Of a DNA stretch of 64,000 bases, positions 40,701 to 53,600 are shown one piece after another. The notes under the pieces were generated by a model that saw only the letters and a list, made by a program, of their open reading frames with translations, made no database searches and was not told where the DNA came from. The first letter of the stretch is position 1; every line of letters begins with the position of its first letter. The DNA comes from Misgurnus anguillicaudatus (Eukaryota; Chordata; Actinopteri; Cypriniformes; Cobitidae). A program made the position numbers and the translations under genes. The DNA is taken from NCBI RefSeq assembly GCF_027580225.2, contig NC_073342.2, positions 15,697,001 through 15,761,000 on the forward strand. Direction: 5' to 3'.

Positions 40701-43700
40701 AAAAATCCAGATAATTTACTCACCACCATGTCATCCAAAATATTGATGTCTTTCTTTGTTCAGTTGAGAAGAAATTATGTTTTTTGAGGAAAACATTCCA
40801 GGATTTTTCTCATTTTAATGGACTTTAATGGACCCCAACACTTAACAGTTTTAATGCAGTTTAAAATTGCAGTTTCAAAGGACTCTAAACGATCCCAAAT
40901 GAGGCATACGGGTCTTATCTAGCAAAACGATTGTCATTTTTGGCAAGAAAAATAAAAAATATGCACTTTTAAACCACAAGTTTTTCAAAATGCGTCATTA
41001 CGTCAAGAGGTCACGGATGACGTAGGTGACACTACACCCCAGTGTTTATAAGTGTGGAGAAAGAGGACCGTTCTGATGTTGTTGTATGTGGAATAATACT
41101 AATTAATGTCTTTGTGTCAGTTTATTGTTTAAAATGGTCCGCAAATATGCGCTTCATATATGTAACACATGACCTTTCCACGTCATTACGCAATTACGTG
41201 AGGTCGAGCTGGTGCGTCACACAGCCGGAGGAAGACGAGAAGTTGTGGTTTAAAAGTGCATATTTTTTTCACTAGATAAGACCCTTATGCCTCGTTTGAG
41301 ATCGTTTAGAGTCCTTTGAAACTGCAATTTTAAACTGCATTAAAACTGTTAAGTGTTGGGGTCCATTAAAATGAGAAAAATCCTGGAAGGTTTTCCTCAA
41401 AAAACATAATTTCTTCTCGACTGAACAAAGAAAGACATCAACATTTGGGATGACATGGTGGTGAGTAAATTATCCAGATTTTAAGAAAATTGACTAATCC
41501 TTTAATAATTTTACTCTCCAAAGTGTAGAATGATAGATTAAAAATGACTCGTAAATTATCATATTATTTAGACTGTTCAGGTTCTATTTAAAGAAATAAT
41601 ATGAGAGGAAATCCTTTAGAATTGAACTCAAGAAGTGTCTGGCAGGTCAGAACATATTTCAGCATATTTAGCTATAAGGCGAGACTTTAAGCCTTTAGGC
41701 ATTTGTTTCAAAACACATGCTTTTATTGGCAAACCTGCACATGCAACTTTTTTTAAAATAAGAAATGGAAAGTAAAATGCAACATGAGCTATCTGAGAAC
41801 AAGACAGAGAGTTAAAACAATGAGAGGCAAATAAAGCATGAAATTCTCAAAAAAGCATTTTGGGACTTATAATGTCTGAATGTCATTGCATTTGATTCAG
41901 ATAATGAAACAAAGTGGCATTTAAACCCAATGATGCTAAAACTTAAAAATAAAAATCACTTTTGTCCCACTGTTGTCAAGGAGATTTTTAGTAAATCTGA
42001 AGTTGGCTCGGTGTACACATGGGCGAGCAAGCATGTTAAATATACTTCGCAGAGTCAGCACTTCCTGTATTGTGTATGTAGAGAGAGAGAGAGAGAGAGA
42101 GAGAAAAAAAGAGAGAGGGATCTGAATGAGTTCAACATGTCAAACGGAGTCTGAGCAGTAAATAGCTTTCAATTTGCTCTGAGTTTCATTCACAGAAATC
42201 TTTAACCTTTCTTCATAGCGGATGCATTTCTGTCTCATACTTCCTAAAACAACTTTTGCACTTAAAGGTGCAGTGTGTAAAATTTTAGGAGGATTCTATT
42301 GACAGAAATGCAATATAATATACATAACTGTTTTTAGTGGTGTATAATCACCCGTTATGTTTTTATTACCAGAGAATGAGCCTTTTTATGTACATACACC
42401 ACAGGTACCCTTAAGGGCTCGTAATAGCCGTGCATAGGTCCTACGGCGTAGCCGCGACGGTGTAGGTTCCGCGTCGGTTTTCATTTATACTTTTGCGTCG
42501 TCGTACAAAACACGCGCGCAGGCCGCTGGTAGGCAGTAACCACGCGTGTAACCACAGTAGGAGCGTGAACGCCAAAGAAGAAGAAGCTTTGCAAGTTAAG
42601 CCACAAACGAAGAAGAAACAGCAACTTGTTGTGTATAATTTGAGAAGACCAGCAATGATGGATGTAAATAAACAGCGAGTTTTGTTGCAGTTTGAGTTAA
42701 ATCACTCCTCAACTTGGCCATTCTTTGTTTTCACCGTCGCAAACGGAAATACCTATGACGCAGTGTTTTTTACTTGACGGGAGGGGTTCTGGTTGACCAA
42801 TCACAGCGCTTGCGGTCCGCGTAGAACTGACGCGTTGTTAAAAATTTTGCGAGGTGCGCGTCAGGCTACGGATAGCCTACGCCGTACCTACGCACGACTA
42901 TAAATCGCCTTTCCGTAGAAGTCATAATTTTTTACAGTAGTCATAAACCAAGCGTGCCACACAAGCCCTGAAAAGTGAAGCCAAAACGTCTCAATAGCCC
43001 CCCAGTGACTGGTCCCAATACAGGTCATAAACCCCGCCTCCCCATGTTATTTAATGGGACTTGAGACCAACTAAATAATTTAATTACACTTCAATTATCT
43101 TTTTTCTGAAGCTTGTTTCTGTCATTTAGTGTAGTTTTTATCATGCTGATGTTAATTCAAGTGTTTGTTTTTAAATTTAAGTTTGTTTTTAGTTAGTTAT
43201 TTAATGTTATAAAAACGGTGGTGTCACGTCATGATTGACAGCTGTGATATGTGCATTCTGCGAGAGCGAGTGCGGGGTCTTGCTTTCACGGCTTTACTTC
43301 CTGCTTACTACTGCGCAGGACTGGTCCCGAAATCGCTACTGCGCAGACTCAAGCGCCGTATCAGGACACTGACTTCTTTTCACCAATGAAAGAGAGCGAA
43401 CGGGCGTTATCCATCTTTTTTTACAGTCTATGTCATAAACGGACAAACTGCTTTAAAGAGTGCGATTCATCACTATGTTGTCTCAGACGACGACTTGTTT
43501 GTCCTGTTAGCGACTACCTCTATATGTTTTGAAAGGGAGGGGAGCACTGGTCTCACTGCTGGATGCCGTTAAAAATCTACAAAGTGGACATTTAAAGGAC
43601 TAGCCCCCCCAAAAAAAATTTTTTGACAAAGCAAATACAATTAAAAGAGTGTACTGGTCACTTGAGAACCTCTGACCATTACATTGTTTAGCCAAACTCA

Positions 43701-44610
43701 GAAACGCACTACTTAGTTTCGAAAATGAATCATTCAGACTAGCGGAGCAGCAAATTAATCGAAATGATTCAAAAGAAAGACTTGTTCATGAATCATTTAA
43801 TGATTCACAGTCATCGCTGCTTCTTTTATAAATGTTAAGACACTACACAACTTATACAAGTTTTTTGCAGTCAAGTTGACAGTAGTTGCCAAAAGTCTGC
43901 GCCAATCTGCAGATTTTGAGCAGTTGGAGTTGACAGATTTCATAGAAAACCACCTAATGTAATACAACACATGATAATCTGTGGCATCTATACTGACCCC
44001 GTCTACCAACCTAAAACCGCCTAAATGTGCTTGACTCATTTTTTCTTTAATAAACAACTACTGTTGTCAACTCCTACGTAACCATATGTGTTTAATTTGT
44101 CATCAGGCTGATGTTTCTGTATGATTTGCTGTGTTTGGAATGACAGGAAGTGTAAAGGCTCTCTCATTTGTCAGTCGCTTTGCATAAAGCATCTGCAAAA
44201 TGAATAAATGTAAATGTAAGCCTTTTAGGTTACTGTTTAATGTATAATGCTCAGTTTTTCCTCTGTTACCATTTCCAAAATTGGCAAGTGTATCTTTCAA
44301 AATCTGTTTGACGGATACTTAGATTCTTTAAGATTCGATGCATTACACAGATCTATTGTTGAAACGCTTGGAATTTGAGGTATGAAGGGGAGTAAATAAT
44401 GACAGAATTTTATTTTTGGGAAATCTAATCCTTTAACAAAACGACTGGCATGCGCTTTAAAGCTCTTCTCTTTTCCCATTCACGCCAGGCGAGTGTGAGC
44501 TCATCTGGAATGTTCTGGAGCGGAGGAAGACTTTTCCTTTCGGCAAAAGAGAGACGACTGTCTGCTCCTCCCAAACCACTCACCAAACCCTTCATTACAC
44601 TGTGTGTTTG

Positions 44611-44690
<80 letters not shown>

Positions 44691-47600
44691 AAGGGGTAAA
44701 AGTGAACCACAAACCCTGAAAGTGAAGAGGCACTGAAGAAAAGAGATTTGTGAAGCACTTTTAGAAGACAAGTATAGACAGGGTATAGACAGATGAAGAT
44801 AAATATGAGATATAGATGGAATGATACAAGAGCTAGACTTTGTATATGAGGGACAACCAATAAAACAAGTCAAGAGTCTAAACTATATCGATTTAATACT
44901 GCCGATTTATTTAAAAAATGTTGTAGAAACATGCAAAAAAAATTTTTAAAGGGGCAGCCACACTAATCGAATATAGGTGGTTTCATCAGACGAATGCGCG
45001 TTGTCGTGGTTACGCAGCTGAACCGAAGTGAACTTTTGGTCTGTATTTATTTATCGGTCTGGCTAGTGGCTAAAGTGATCTCTGAAAAGAAAATGTTTTG
45101 GTTTGCTAAAGATAAGGGGAGAGAACGAGCATTGATCACAACTGTGCAGATGTTTGACAGCCATGCAAGAATTGAAGGACCTGTAGGTAACATTGTATAC
45201 ATTTCAGTGCTTCATTGTAAAAAAGGAAAAAATTTAAACATCACATGCACACTGTTTACTGACCTCCCAAGGGCATTATGGGTACCCACCTGTCATCTCT
45301 TCTGTTCTTTCACGTGAGCTTTCAGCACTGAATCCCAATGAATCATGAATCTGCACAGGTGCAGCTGACCTGAACCTATGCTCTTATTTTTCCTCTTTCA
45401 TCTGCCACTTTTGTTTTCTTTATTTTTAACCCTCTTGTCTGAACCATCTTTAATGCTATTGACCAGCTGATTACCTTTAACAGTGAATGAGAAGTCAGAG
45501 CGCAATACAATACAATAAAATTAAAGGAACAGTATGTAGGATTGTGGCCAAAACTGGTATTGCAATCACAAAACTTGTGGCTAAAACTGGTACTGCAATC
45601 TCACAACTGGTGGCCAATACACAACATGATAACATAAACATCAGTTGAGGGCTGCAACTCCACTTTTGAAATGACAATATCCTGGCCAGACAACTGTTGT
45701 CAGTGATATAAGTATTTGAAATTAAAATGATTTCTTAATGTCTAGTGACATATCAGGGCCATTTCATGATTAATTGATATACATTTCTTACATACTGTTC
45801 CTTTAAGATTCTGCTATTTATCACTACGTTTAAAGTTATACAAATTATGCTATTTCTATTTTATGCATGGCAATTTATGTAAATTAGTCGGTTCAAATGT
45901 TTCCATAATTGGGATTCTTCTTATTAACACAGATTTGAAAAATAACTGTACTAAATAAATGATAACAATATATACAATCAAATTTATATTAGATATATTA
46001 AAGAAGATTTTTAAACCAGAAATAAGGAAGACTCTTTGGGTCGGTTTCCCGGACATGGATTCGACTAGTCCTAGACTAAAACATTTTTAAGAGCTGTCCA
46101 CACTGAAAACAACTTGAACTGACATATCTTAAAATACATCAATGCCCTTTGTTTTGCCTCAAAATGCACACAGGTAATGTTTTTAGTAAGGCATGTTTGT
46201 TAAAACTAGTTATATTTCCTAATTAAACTAAGGCCTAGTCCTGGATTAAGCCAATCCCTGTCCTGGAAACCGCCCCTTGATGTTTCCTTAAAATTACAGG
46301 ATGTTGTCACGATGATTATATAATTGTCTCATCATGATTGTTTGACCTCATTGCGATGATTTCAGATCACCGCAATGATTGCCGTCTTTCTAAAAAACAC
46401 AAGGGGGAGCTGCAGCGCCTGTATAAACAAGACAGTATCAGATGGTGTTCCTTAACTGACATTACAATGGGATGCATTGCAAAGCCATTCAATATATACT
46501 AATTGTACCAATATGACCTACCGGTTAGTAGGATTGGCTACTATTAAAGGCCTGTTCTGGTATAGTCAGTTTATTTTAATTATTTTATTTTTATTTTCTG
46601 TTATTTTTTAGACACTTTATTGTGTTTATTTCTTATGATGAATTTTCAGTTTTTGAAAGATATATTTGTGTAAAAAACAAGCAAAAAAAAAAAACGTAAG
46701 AGAATTAAATGTCAAAGCAATAAAACAGACAATTAATCGTCATAATCGGCAAAGTCCTAAAACAGGCAATTAATCGTCATAATCGGCACAATTTATTAAA
46801 CAATTAACTGTCAGCCAATTTTTTAGAATTGTGACAGCCCTAGTTGTCGTAATATATTAGATGGGCAATTCCATGCAAATGTCTACCTTATCATGAATAG
46901 TAAAGTTTTTAACCATACTGATATCTCAGATGTAAATTTTTGGTGGTTTAAATACCAATGCAAAATGTTTTTAACCTTTTAAGCGTCTCCCCACCCTATT
47001 GAGTTAAATCTACACTCTTGGAGCTTTCAAACAATATACAGTTTGTCATGATTAGATAAGAATTCATATGCAAACATTGAAGTAAATGTAGGCGTCCTGC
47101 TGGTGGGACAGTGACCTTTAGCAGAAAATAAATGTTTTGAGGCACACTCTCTTCATAAATGAATCAATTACACTCCCTACATAATTTATTTTATAAAACA
47201 CTGTTGAAATGTCTGTTCTGGAGGCTTAGACCTTTCCAACGATATATTTGTATTGATAGATTAAAATTTACATCAACAATATTAATGAAAACATAGGTGT
47301 CCCGTATTCGGGACGGCGACGCTTGCAAATTTCTGGATTGTGATGTCCATAACAGAGAAATATCACATCCAGAACGTTGTTTCTTCTTCATCCTACACAC
47401 AAAAACTTTCCTCTCTCTCTCTCTTCTACACAACCCTTTACTGAATATGCTTTCTATGTTCTGTATGCTGTGGGGCTTGCAGTTGGCACATACCTGAAGC
47501 TAGGCCGGCTAATCCGGGGCATTCTCTCATTCTTACAGCTCTGGTTACTCACCCAACACTATTTTACACACACATCATACCCACAAACAGATATCGCCAC

Positions 47601-50600
47601 ATGCACATCAATGTCAATGTGAACTTCGACAAACAGTGTTTGTGCAAGAACCACTCAACACACAGCAGAAACTTTGTGCATTTTCTGAAAATGCCAGTGA
47701 GAAATACAGCTATGAAGAACAGCTGTCTCAACCTTTGATCCAAGATAACTCATACGTTTAAACCTCAGAGTCTATACAAAGTCGATGTCCAATCAGAGCA
47801 GAGAATGTTAGGATAAACCCTCTCACATTTGCATGGGAGCAAATAAGGTCTTTTGTAAAACATCAGTGATTTGTTTTGGTAAAACAGCACGTGCACATAT
47901 TAGTGTATCTGTGTGCAAGGGTGTTGACAGACTCTTGCTGAAGGCATGCAGTGAAGCCTATGAGGTAATGCTGTGGAGAAGCATTAAAATACCAGCCGAC
48001 AAAACAACAAGAGTCTGTCTCTAACTGTGTCTAGTCGGATAGCACTCCATTAGTATGAGTAGTGACTGCAATACACCCACTGCACGTAAAAACCTTTCTT
48101 ATTTCCATTATGTTATGAAATAGAAATGCAATAAACGTGGTCCTATTCGACCTCTGTTACCAGGGCTGACCATGGGCTCTATCTTACACCCGGTGCAATG
48201 CAGCGCAATGTGCGAAGCAAGTGTCTTTTGCTAGTTTCCACCCTGCGCAATTATAATTTTCACGTTTAGCGCCACGTTGTTTAAATAGCAAATGCATTTG
48301 CACCCCCTTTTGCACCCATGGGCATTCTGGTCTGAAAACGAGGTGTGTTCGGGCGCATTGTTGGCGCGTTGCTATTTTGAGGCAACTAAAATAGACTACG
48401 CCATTGACCAACAAAAACCTGGTCTAAAGTCTAAAGTCAATGGCGCAATGTGTTTTATGTTATTTAAAGAGCGCATTAGTAATATGCGCCTATAAACGGG
48501 ATGACAACGCGGGTTTGCTTATCACACACATGAATGCACAGCAGCACAAAAAACTTTTTAAATATGAAAGATTAAAGGATTGAATGTAAGATTATTATTG
48601 AGTCTCTTGGACATAAATGAGGACCGATTATGAGACGTTAGAAGGCACAAAGAACTGCTTCACCTGCAGCCTGGTAAGTAAATAAATGCTTTGCTTAAAA
48701 CAAATGCATCTATTTTTAAATGTTTTTAAATGCTACCTCACGGATTTGTTGTATATGACTCTGTACCTGTGGATATGGTGAGATGAGAAACATTTTTAAG
48801 TAATGCTTAAAAAAACTTGTCCCGCTGTCCAAGTGCTAAAACGTTCGGAGAGCCGCTTGTAAATTCTTTATCTCCTGTTTGTTACAAATAAAGTATTTTT
48901 AGAGTACAAACCTTTTCTTACATACTTGTAAATTATTTTTTGATGATATTGGATAGCCATACATTTAAAGCAATTAAAAGCCTGCTTTTTTACTTCCATG
49001 ACTAAAAGAAAACAGGTTTAAAAGGTTTTAATGAAAAAATAACAATTTCAATACAGGTGAAAAACAACACAATTATTTAACATTAATCTTTAACTGTAAA
49101 TCTTCTTCCTCCGCTTAGTTTTTCAGTTTACAAAGTCCGTCACCTAAATAGGGATTAGACATAGCGCCAGCGCAACAGGCTTTTAAAGGGGATGAGAGCT
49201 GAGACTCTCATTGGTTTATTGCACGTTACACCCAAAATACTCCCATATGGGTGTATTTGTAGCAATAGCCAATTTCACCCTCAATTTCCAAATTTTATTT
49301 TATAAATAGTTGTATCTTGGCCAAATACAGTCAATAAACATCAATGGAAAACTTATTTATTCAACTTTCAAATGATGCATAAATCTCAATTTCAAAAAAT
49401 TTACCCTTGTGACTGGTTTTGTGGTCAAGGGTCACATTTATGCATTTGGCAGATGCTTTAATCCACAGCAACTTACAGTGCATTATAAGGCATTTACAAA
49501 AAATGTTGACATGTTATCAATACATGTTTAACTTGGATCACACAGTGGCTGCTTAGGACAAAAACATGGTTAGCATGGTAAAGATTTTAAAGAAAAATGC
49601 TGAATACAATACTTGTTAAATGATGCGATAATGCTTTACGTTTGTAAAATCCATTTTAATTAGAAACTTTAGAAACATATATACTTTGATTATAAATGAC
49701 TTAATAAATGCATCAATAAATATATTAATATAATTTAAATATATAATGCATATAAATGTATAAATATTCAAATATTTATATATATAAATTATTCAAATAT
49801 TATACCATTTAATTTGTGCTGTACTCTGGCATGCACACATTTCCAAATAAAGGCCAAACTACTCCAAGTTTGTGGACTCCCTTGTGTGCGAACATGACAT
49901 CTGGTATAATCGCTGACAGAGCCAACATCAAGGCAAAACAGATCCAAAAATACACATTCTGCCAGAAGCTACACACAGTGTGTGACTCAAAAACACTTGT
50001 GGGAACATGCACACGTGTGTATTGTTTCTGAAGATATGGCAGGCTGTGTCCCTAATATTTCCAGGATTAAAAATAGAAAACTACAATCAACAAATGAACT
50101 CTGGAAATGTGCCTGGTCAATAGTTTTCCTCAAATGCAAACTCGCCTTTTCTCAAATTTCTCACCAGCAAGTTGAGAATGCAAGCTTTGCGAAATGTCTG
50201 GTTTTGATAAGACACAAAAACCAGCCTTAAGTTTATATAAAGTGCAGAGTACATTACTGTTAAAAGAAGGAACTCATGCATCTACATTCAAAGACACCAT
50301 CGAACCGTAGAGGCATACTATAGTGGCGCTTTTCCATTGCATGGTACCCCACGGGTAAGTTCGTGTCAGCTCACCTTACTTTGGCTTGGTTAGCTTAGTA
50401 TCTACTGAAAAATCCAGCAAAGACCAGCATAAGCTGGTAGCTGGTTTTAGCTGGTTTAAGGTGGCAGTAGCTGGTCTAAGCTGGTCCTCCCAGCCTGGCA
50501 AACCTGGTAGGTTAGCTGGTCTTCCCGCATGACCAGCTAAGTCCAGCTAGATCAGCTTAAAAAAGTGACCAAACCACAGTTAGACCAGCTTACTACAACA

Positions 50601-53600
50601 GCAATACCAGCTAAAACCAAGCTGGGAGACCAGCTAAAACCAGCTCACCAGCTTATGCTAGTCTTAGCTGGATTTTTCAGTAGGGATCACTTCAGAGTGG
50701 AAGGGATTATAAGCCATGTCATTATATTTGCGCTGCCTATTGCTGTGACATCATACAAAAAATGGTAGAGAGCATCGTTGGAATGCAAGGTTTCCCATAC
50801 ATTCATTTATTTGTCAGTCCGCCACAAAATCAAAATTGACCACCACAAATAGATGTCTGCACATCGCGTTTATCACTACCTCTGTCTTACATGACAGTTT
50901 CTGTACAAATACCCATGTCGTCAGTAGCAAAAATGCAGTGCATAACGTCACATGATGACAACAGGTTTGCTCGAGACAGCGCAAGCACAAAGATAAAGCT
51001 AATCTTAGCTTAGCTTAGACGCTGGTAGTGACCATTCTCTCAGACCAATCAGTGATCTACAGTGTTTTCGCGTCACATTTTAGTATCAGCTCGGGTCGCT
51101 TGGAACCCCAACCGAGGTGGTACTAAAAAAATTATAGTGTACTACGTACTGTACCCAGTGGAAAAGCCCCCAAAAGCTGACCCGACCCAAACCGTAGGGT
51201 ACTATGCAATGAAGAAGCGCCATAAGTATTCTTGTAGCTCAATATGCAAAAAAAAACTCCCTTGTGCTACTTTTAGATGTCACAAATGTTGATTTTGATT
51301 AGTCATTTGTGTCACAATTTACGATTAAAAATGTTCAGGACAAAATCTGGCTAGCTACGTTTTTAGAATACCAACTCTTTCTGTTGGCAAACATCTAGTT
51401 GACGGATCTAACTGTTGCTCTGATTAACTTATCCGGCCAGTTGGAAAAGACCTAAGGGTAGGCAATATTTTCCACCAGCTGTCTCACATGAATGACATTT
51501 TGCTCGCAAAGATTTCAGCTTGTGCGCTCTCGTTTCAGGTTATGTGTTAGCATGTTGCTTTCTAAAGCTGACGTGCGGTAATCTCTGTTGCGCTTGCATT
51601 TTCAGCATTGTTTTTAAAAATGCTTAGCTGGAAAGACCTTTGACCCTGTCCTGAATACTTCATCAGTGTGCATTCAGGGCCTGGATTTATGGAAAGCCTA
51701 AAGTTCTGAAACTCACCTTTGCTGGGTTTTCCGGTTTGCGCTTTGAGTGGCATCTCCTGGCATATGAGCGATGGACTTGGGGGCATGATCTCAGGACCCA
51801 AACCTTCATCTGTCTGACCTCCTGTTACCTCCCGTTGCATGGTCTGGAAATGAGGTCAAAGGTCAAACACAGGTCAGGATTGAACATACCTAGGCAGACT
51901 GTCAGAGCTGTCAGTTGGGCAATTGATTATTATTTATGTCTACCTGACACCACACAGGTTGGTTCTTTTCACACATGTGCCTGGATTTAGTTTTGGTTTA
52001 TTCTGTATATGGGGAGTTGGCACATCATATGGTGTTACATGCTATACTATATATAATTTATGTAAAAGTACTTTTAACAGCCTTTTATGATCTTTTCTGT
52101 AGCTCAACTGGTAGTGCAAAGGTCATGATTCAATCCCAGGGATCGCACATATGTAAACACATTAACCAGTTTTCTTTTATCAGGGAAAGTCCATAAAAGG
52201 CTTAAAGGGACACTCCACTTTTTTGAAAATATGCTAATTTTCCAGCTCCCCTAGAGTTAAACATGTGATTTTTACCATTTTGGAATCCATTCAGCTGATC
52301 TCCGGGTCTGGCAGTACCACTGTTAGCATAGCTTAGCATAACCCATCGAATCCGACTAGACCACCAGCATCACGCTAAAAAATAACCAAAGAGTTTCTAT
52401 ATTTTTCCTATTTAAAACTTGACTCTTCTGTAGTTACATCGTGTACTAAGACAGACAGAAAATTAAAAGTTGTGATTTTCTAGGCAGATTTGTCTAGGAA
52501 CTATACTCCCATTCTGGCATAATAATCAAGGACTTTGCTAGCGTAACATGGCTGCAGCAGGCGCAATGATATTACGCAGTGCCCGAAAATTGTCTCTTTT
52601 GTAACTTTTAATAGCAGGGCCCTACTTTCGGGCACTGCGTAATATCATTAATAAAATATCGGAACTCTTTGTTCATTTTTTTGCCCGATGCTAATGGTCT
52701 AATCGGATTCAATGGATTATGCTAAGCTATGCTAAAAAGTGGCACCGCCAGAACCGGAGACCGGCCGAATAAACTCCAAAATGTCACAAATGGAAGCAAG
52801 CAAGCATAAAGTAACACATAAAAGTCTGTGCTCAACTTATGCAGTTGGCAATGAAACCTCAAAATTGAAAGATCATGTTACATTTACAGTTTCGGCCGAC
52901 ATAAGAAGATATACAACAGTATATCTTAAGACAGATTTCCCGCCAGCTTTTTGAATGACTATACGTAATAAAGGGAGTGACTTCACTTCCTGCGAGAAAC
53001 CTGACAAATCTCTGAATCCCATGTAAACTCAGTTTTCTCAAAAACAGTTAAGAGTTGGTGCTTCAGACCCTAAATGAAAACCAGTTGCGAGTCAGTGCTT
53101 TTGATCCTGAAGCAAGAGACCCTAAATCAAAACCAGTTGAGAACCAGTGCTTTAGATCCTAAAGTAAAACCAGTTGAGAACCAGTGCTTTAGATCTTATA
53201 GCAAAAACCAGTTAAAGAACCACTGAGACCGTAAACTAAAACCAGTTGCTTTAGACTCACTTAAAACAAGTGAATCATGGACTTCCTGGAAAGACATGAT
53301 GACTGTGCTATAATTAGTCATCTTGGTAATGAGGCCAACTTCAGCACATGTGCCATTATGTCATTTTTTTAGTTCTGTATTTCCATGTTGTTTGTCGAGA
53401 GAGAAATAAAGTTTCTTTATTTATTTATTTTTCAAAAAAAAAAAAACATAAATGTGAAAATGCTTTCCTTTGTTGATTTGATCATCTAATCTGAGTGCAA
53501 ATCGCTAATTCATTCTGACTCTTAGTTAGAATGGTTAATGATTTCAGCCCCGCCCCTTTATTCTCTCAGGCCACACCTCCAGCTCAATGAAGCAGTGCTC

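Larger units (their letters stand above)
40296..51716 (-). other. zcchc14 intron 2 (11.4 kb)
   Basis: A large transposon-rich intron; elements are listed separately. Parts without recognised features are 40296-40670, 41506-42261, 43600-44160, 44700-45520, 46843-48172, 48490-50320 (apart from a SINE tail at about 49436) and 51224-51716. Confidence 0.85.

Noticed and set aside
42493..42777. 94-codon basic frame as a possible small gene
   Set aside because: Lies wholly inside an inverted-repeat transposon and resembles no known protein.
44501..44873. Frames of 89-119 codons with Thr-His or Cys-Val runs
   Set aside because: They are translations of the GT microsatellite.
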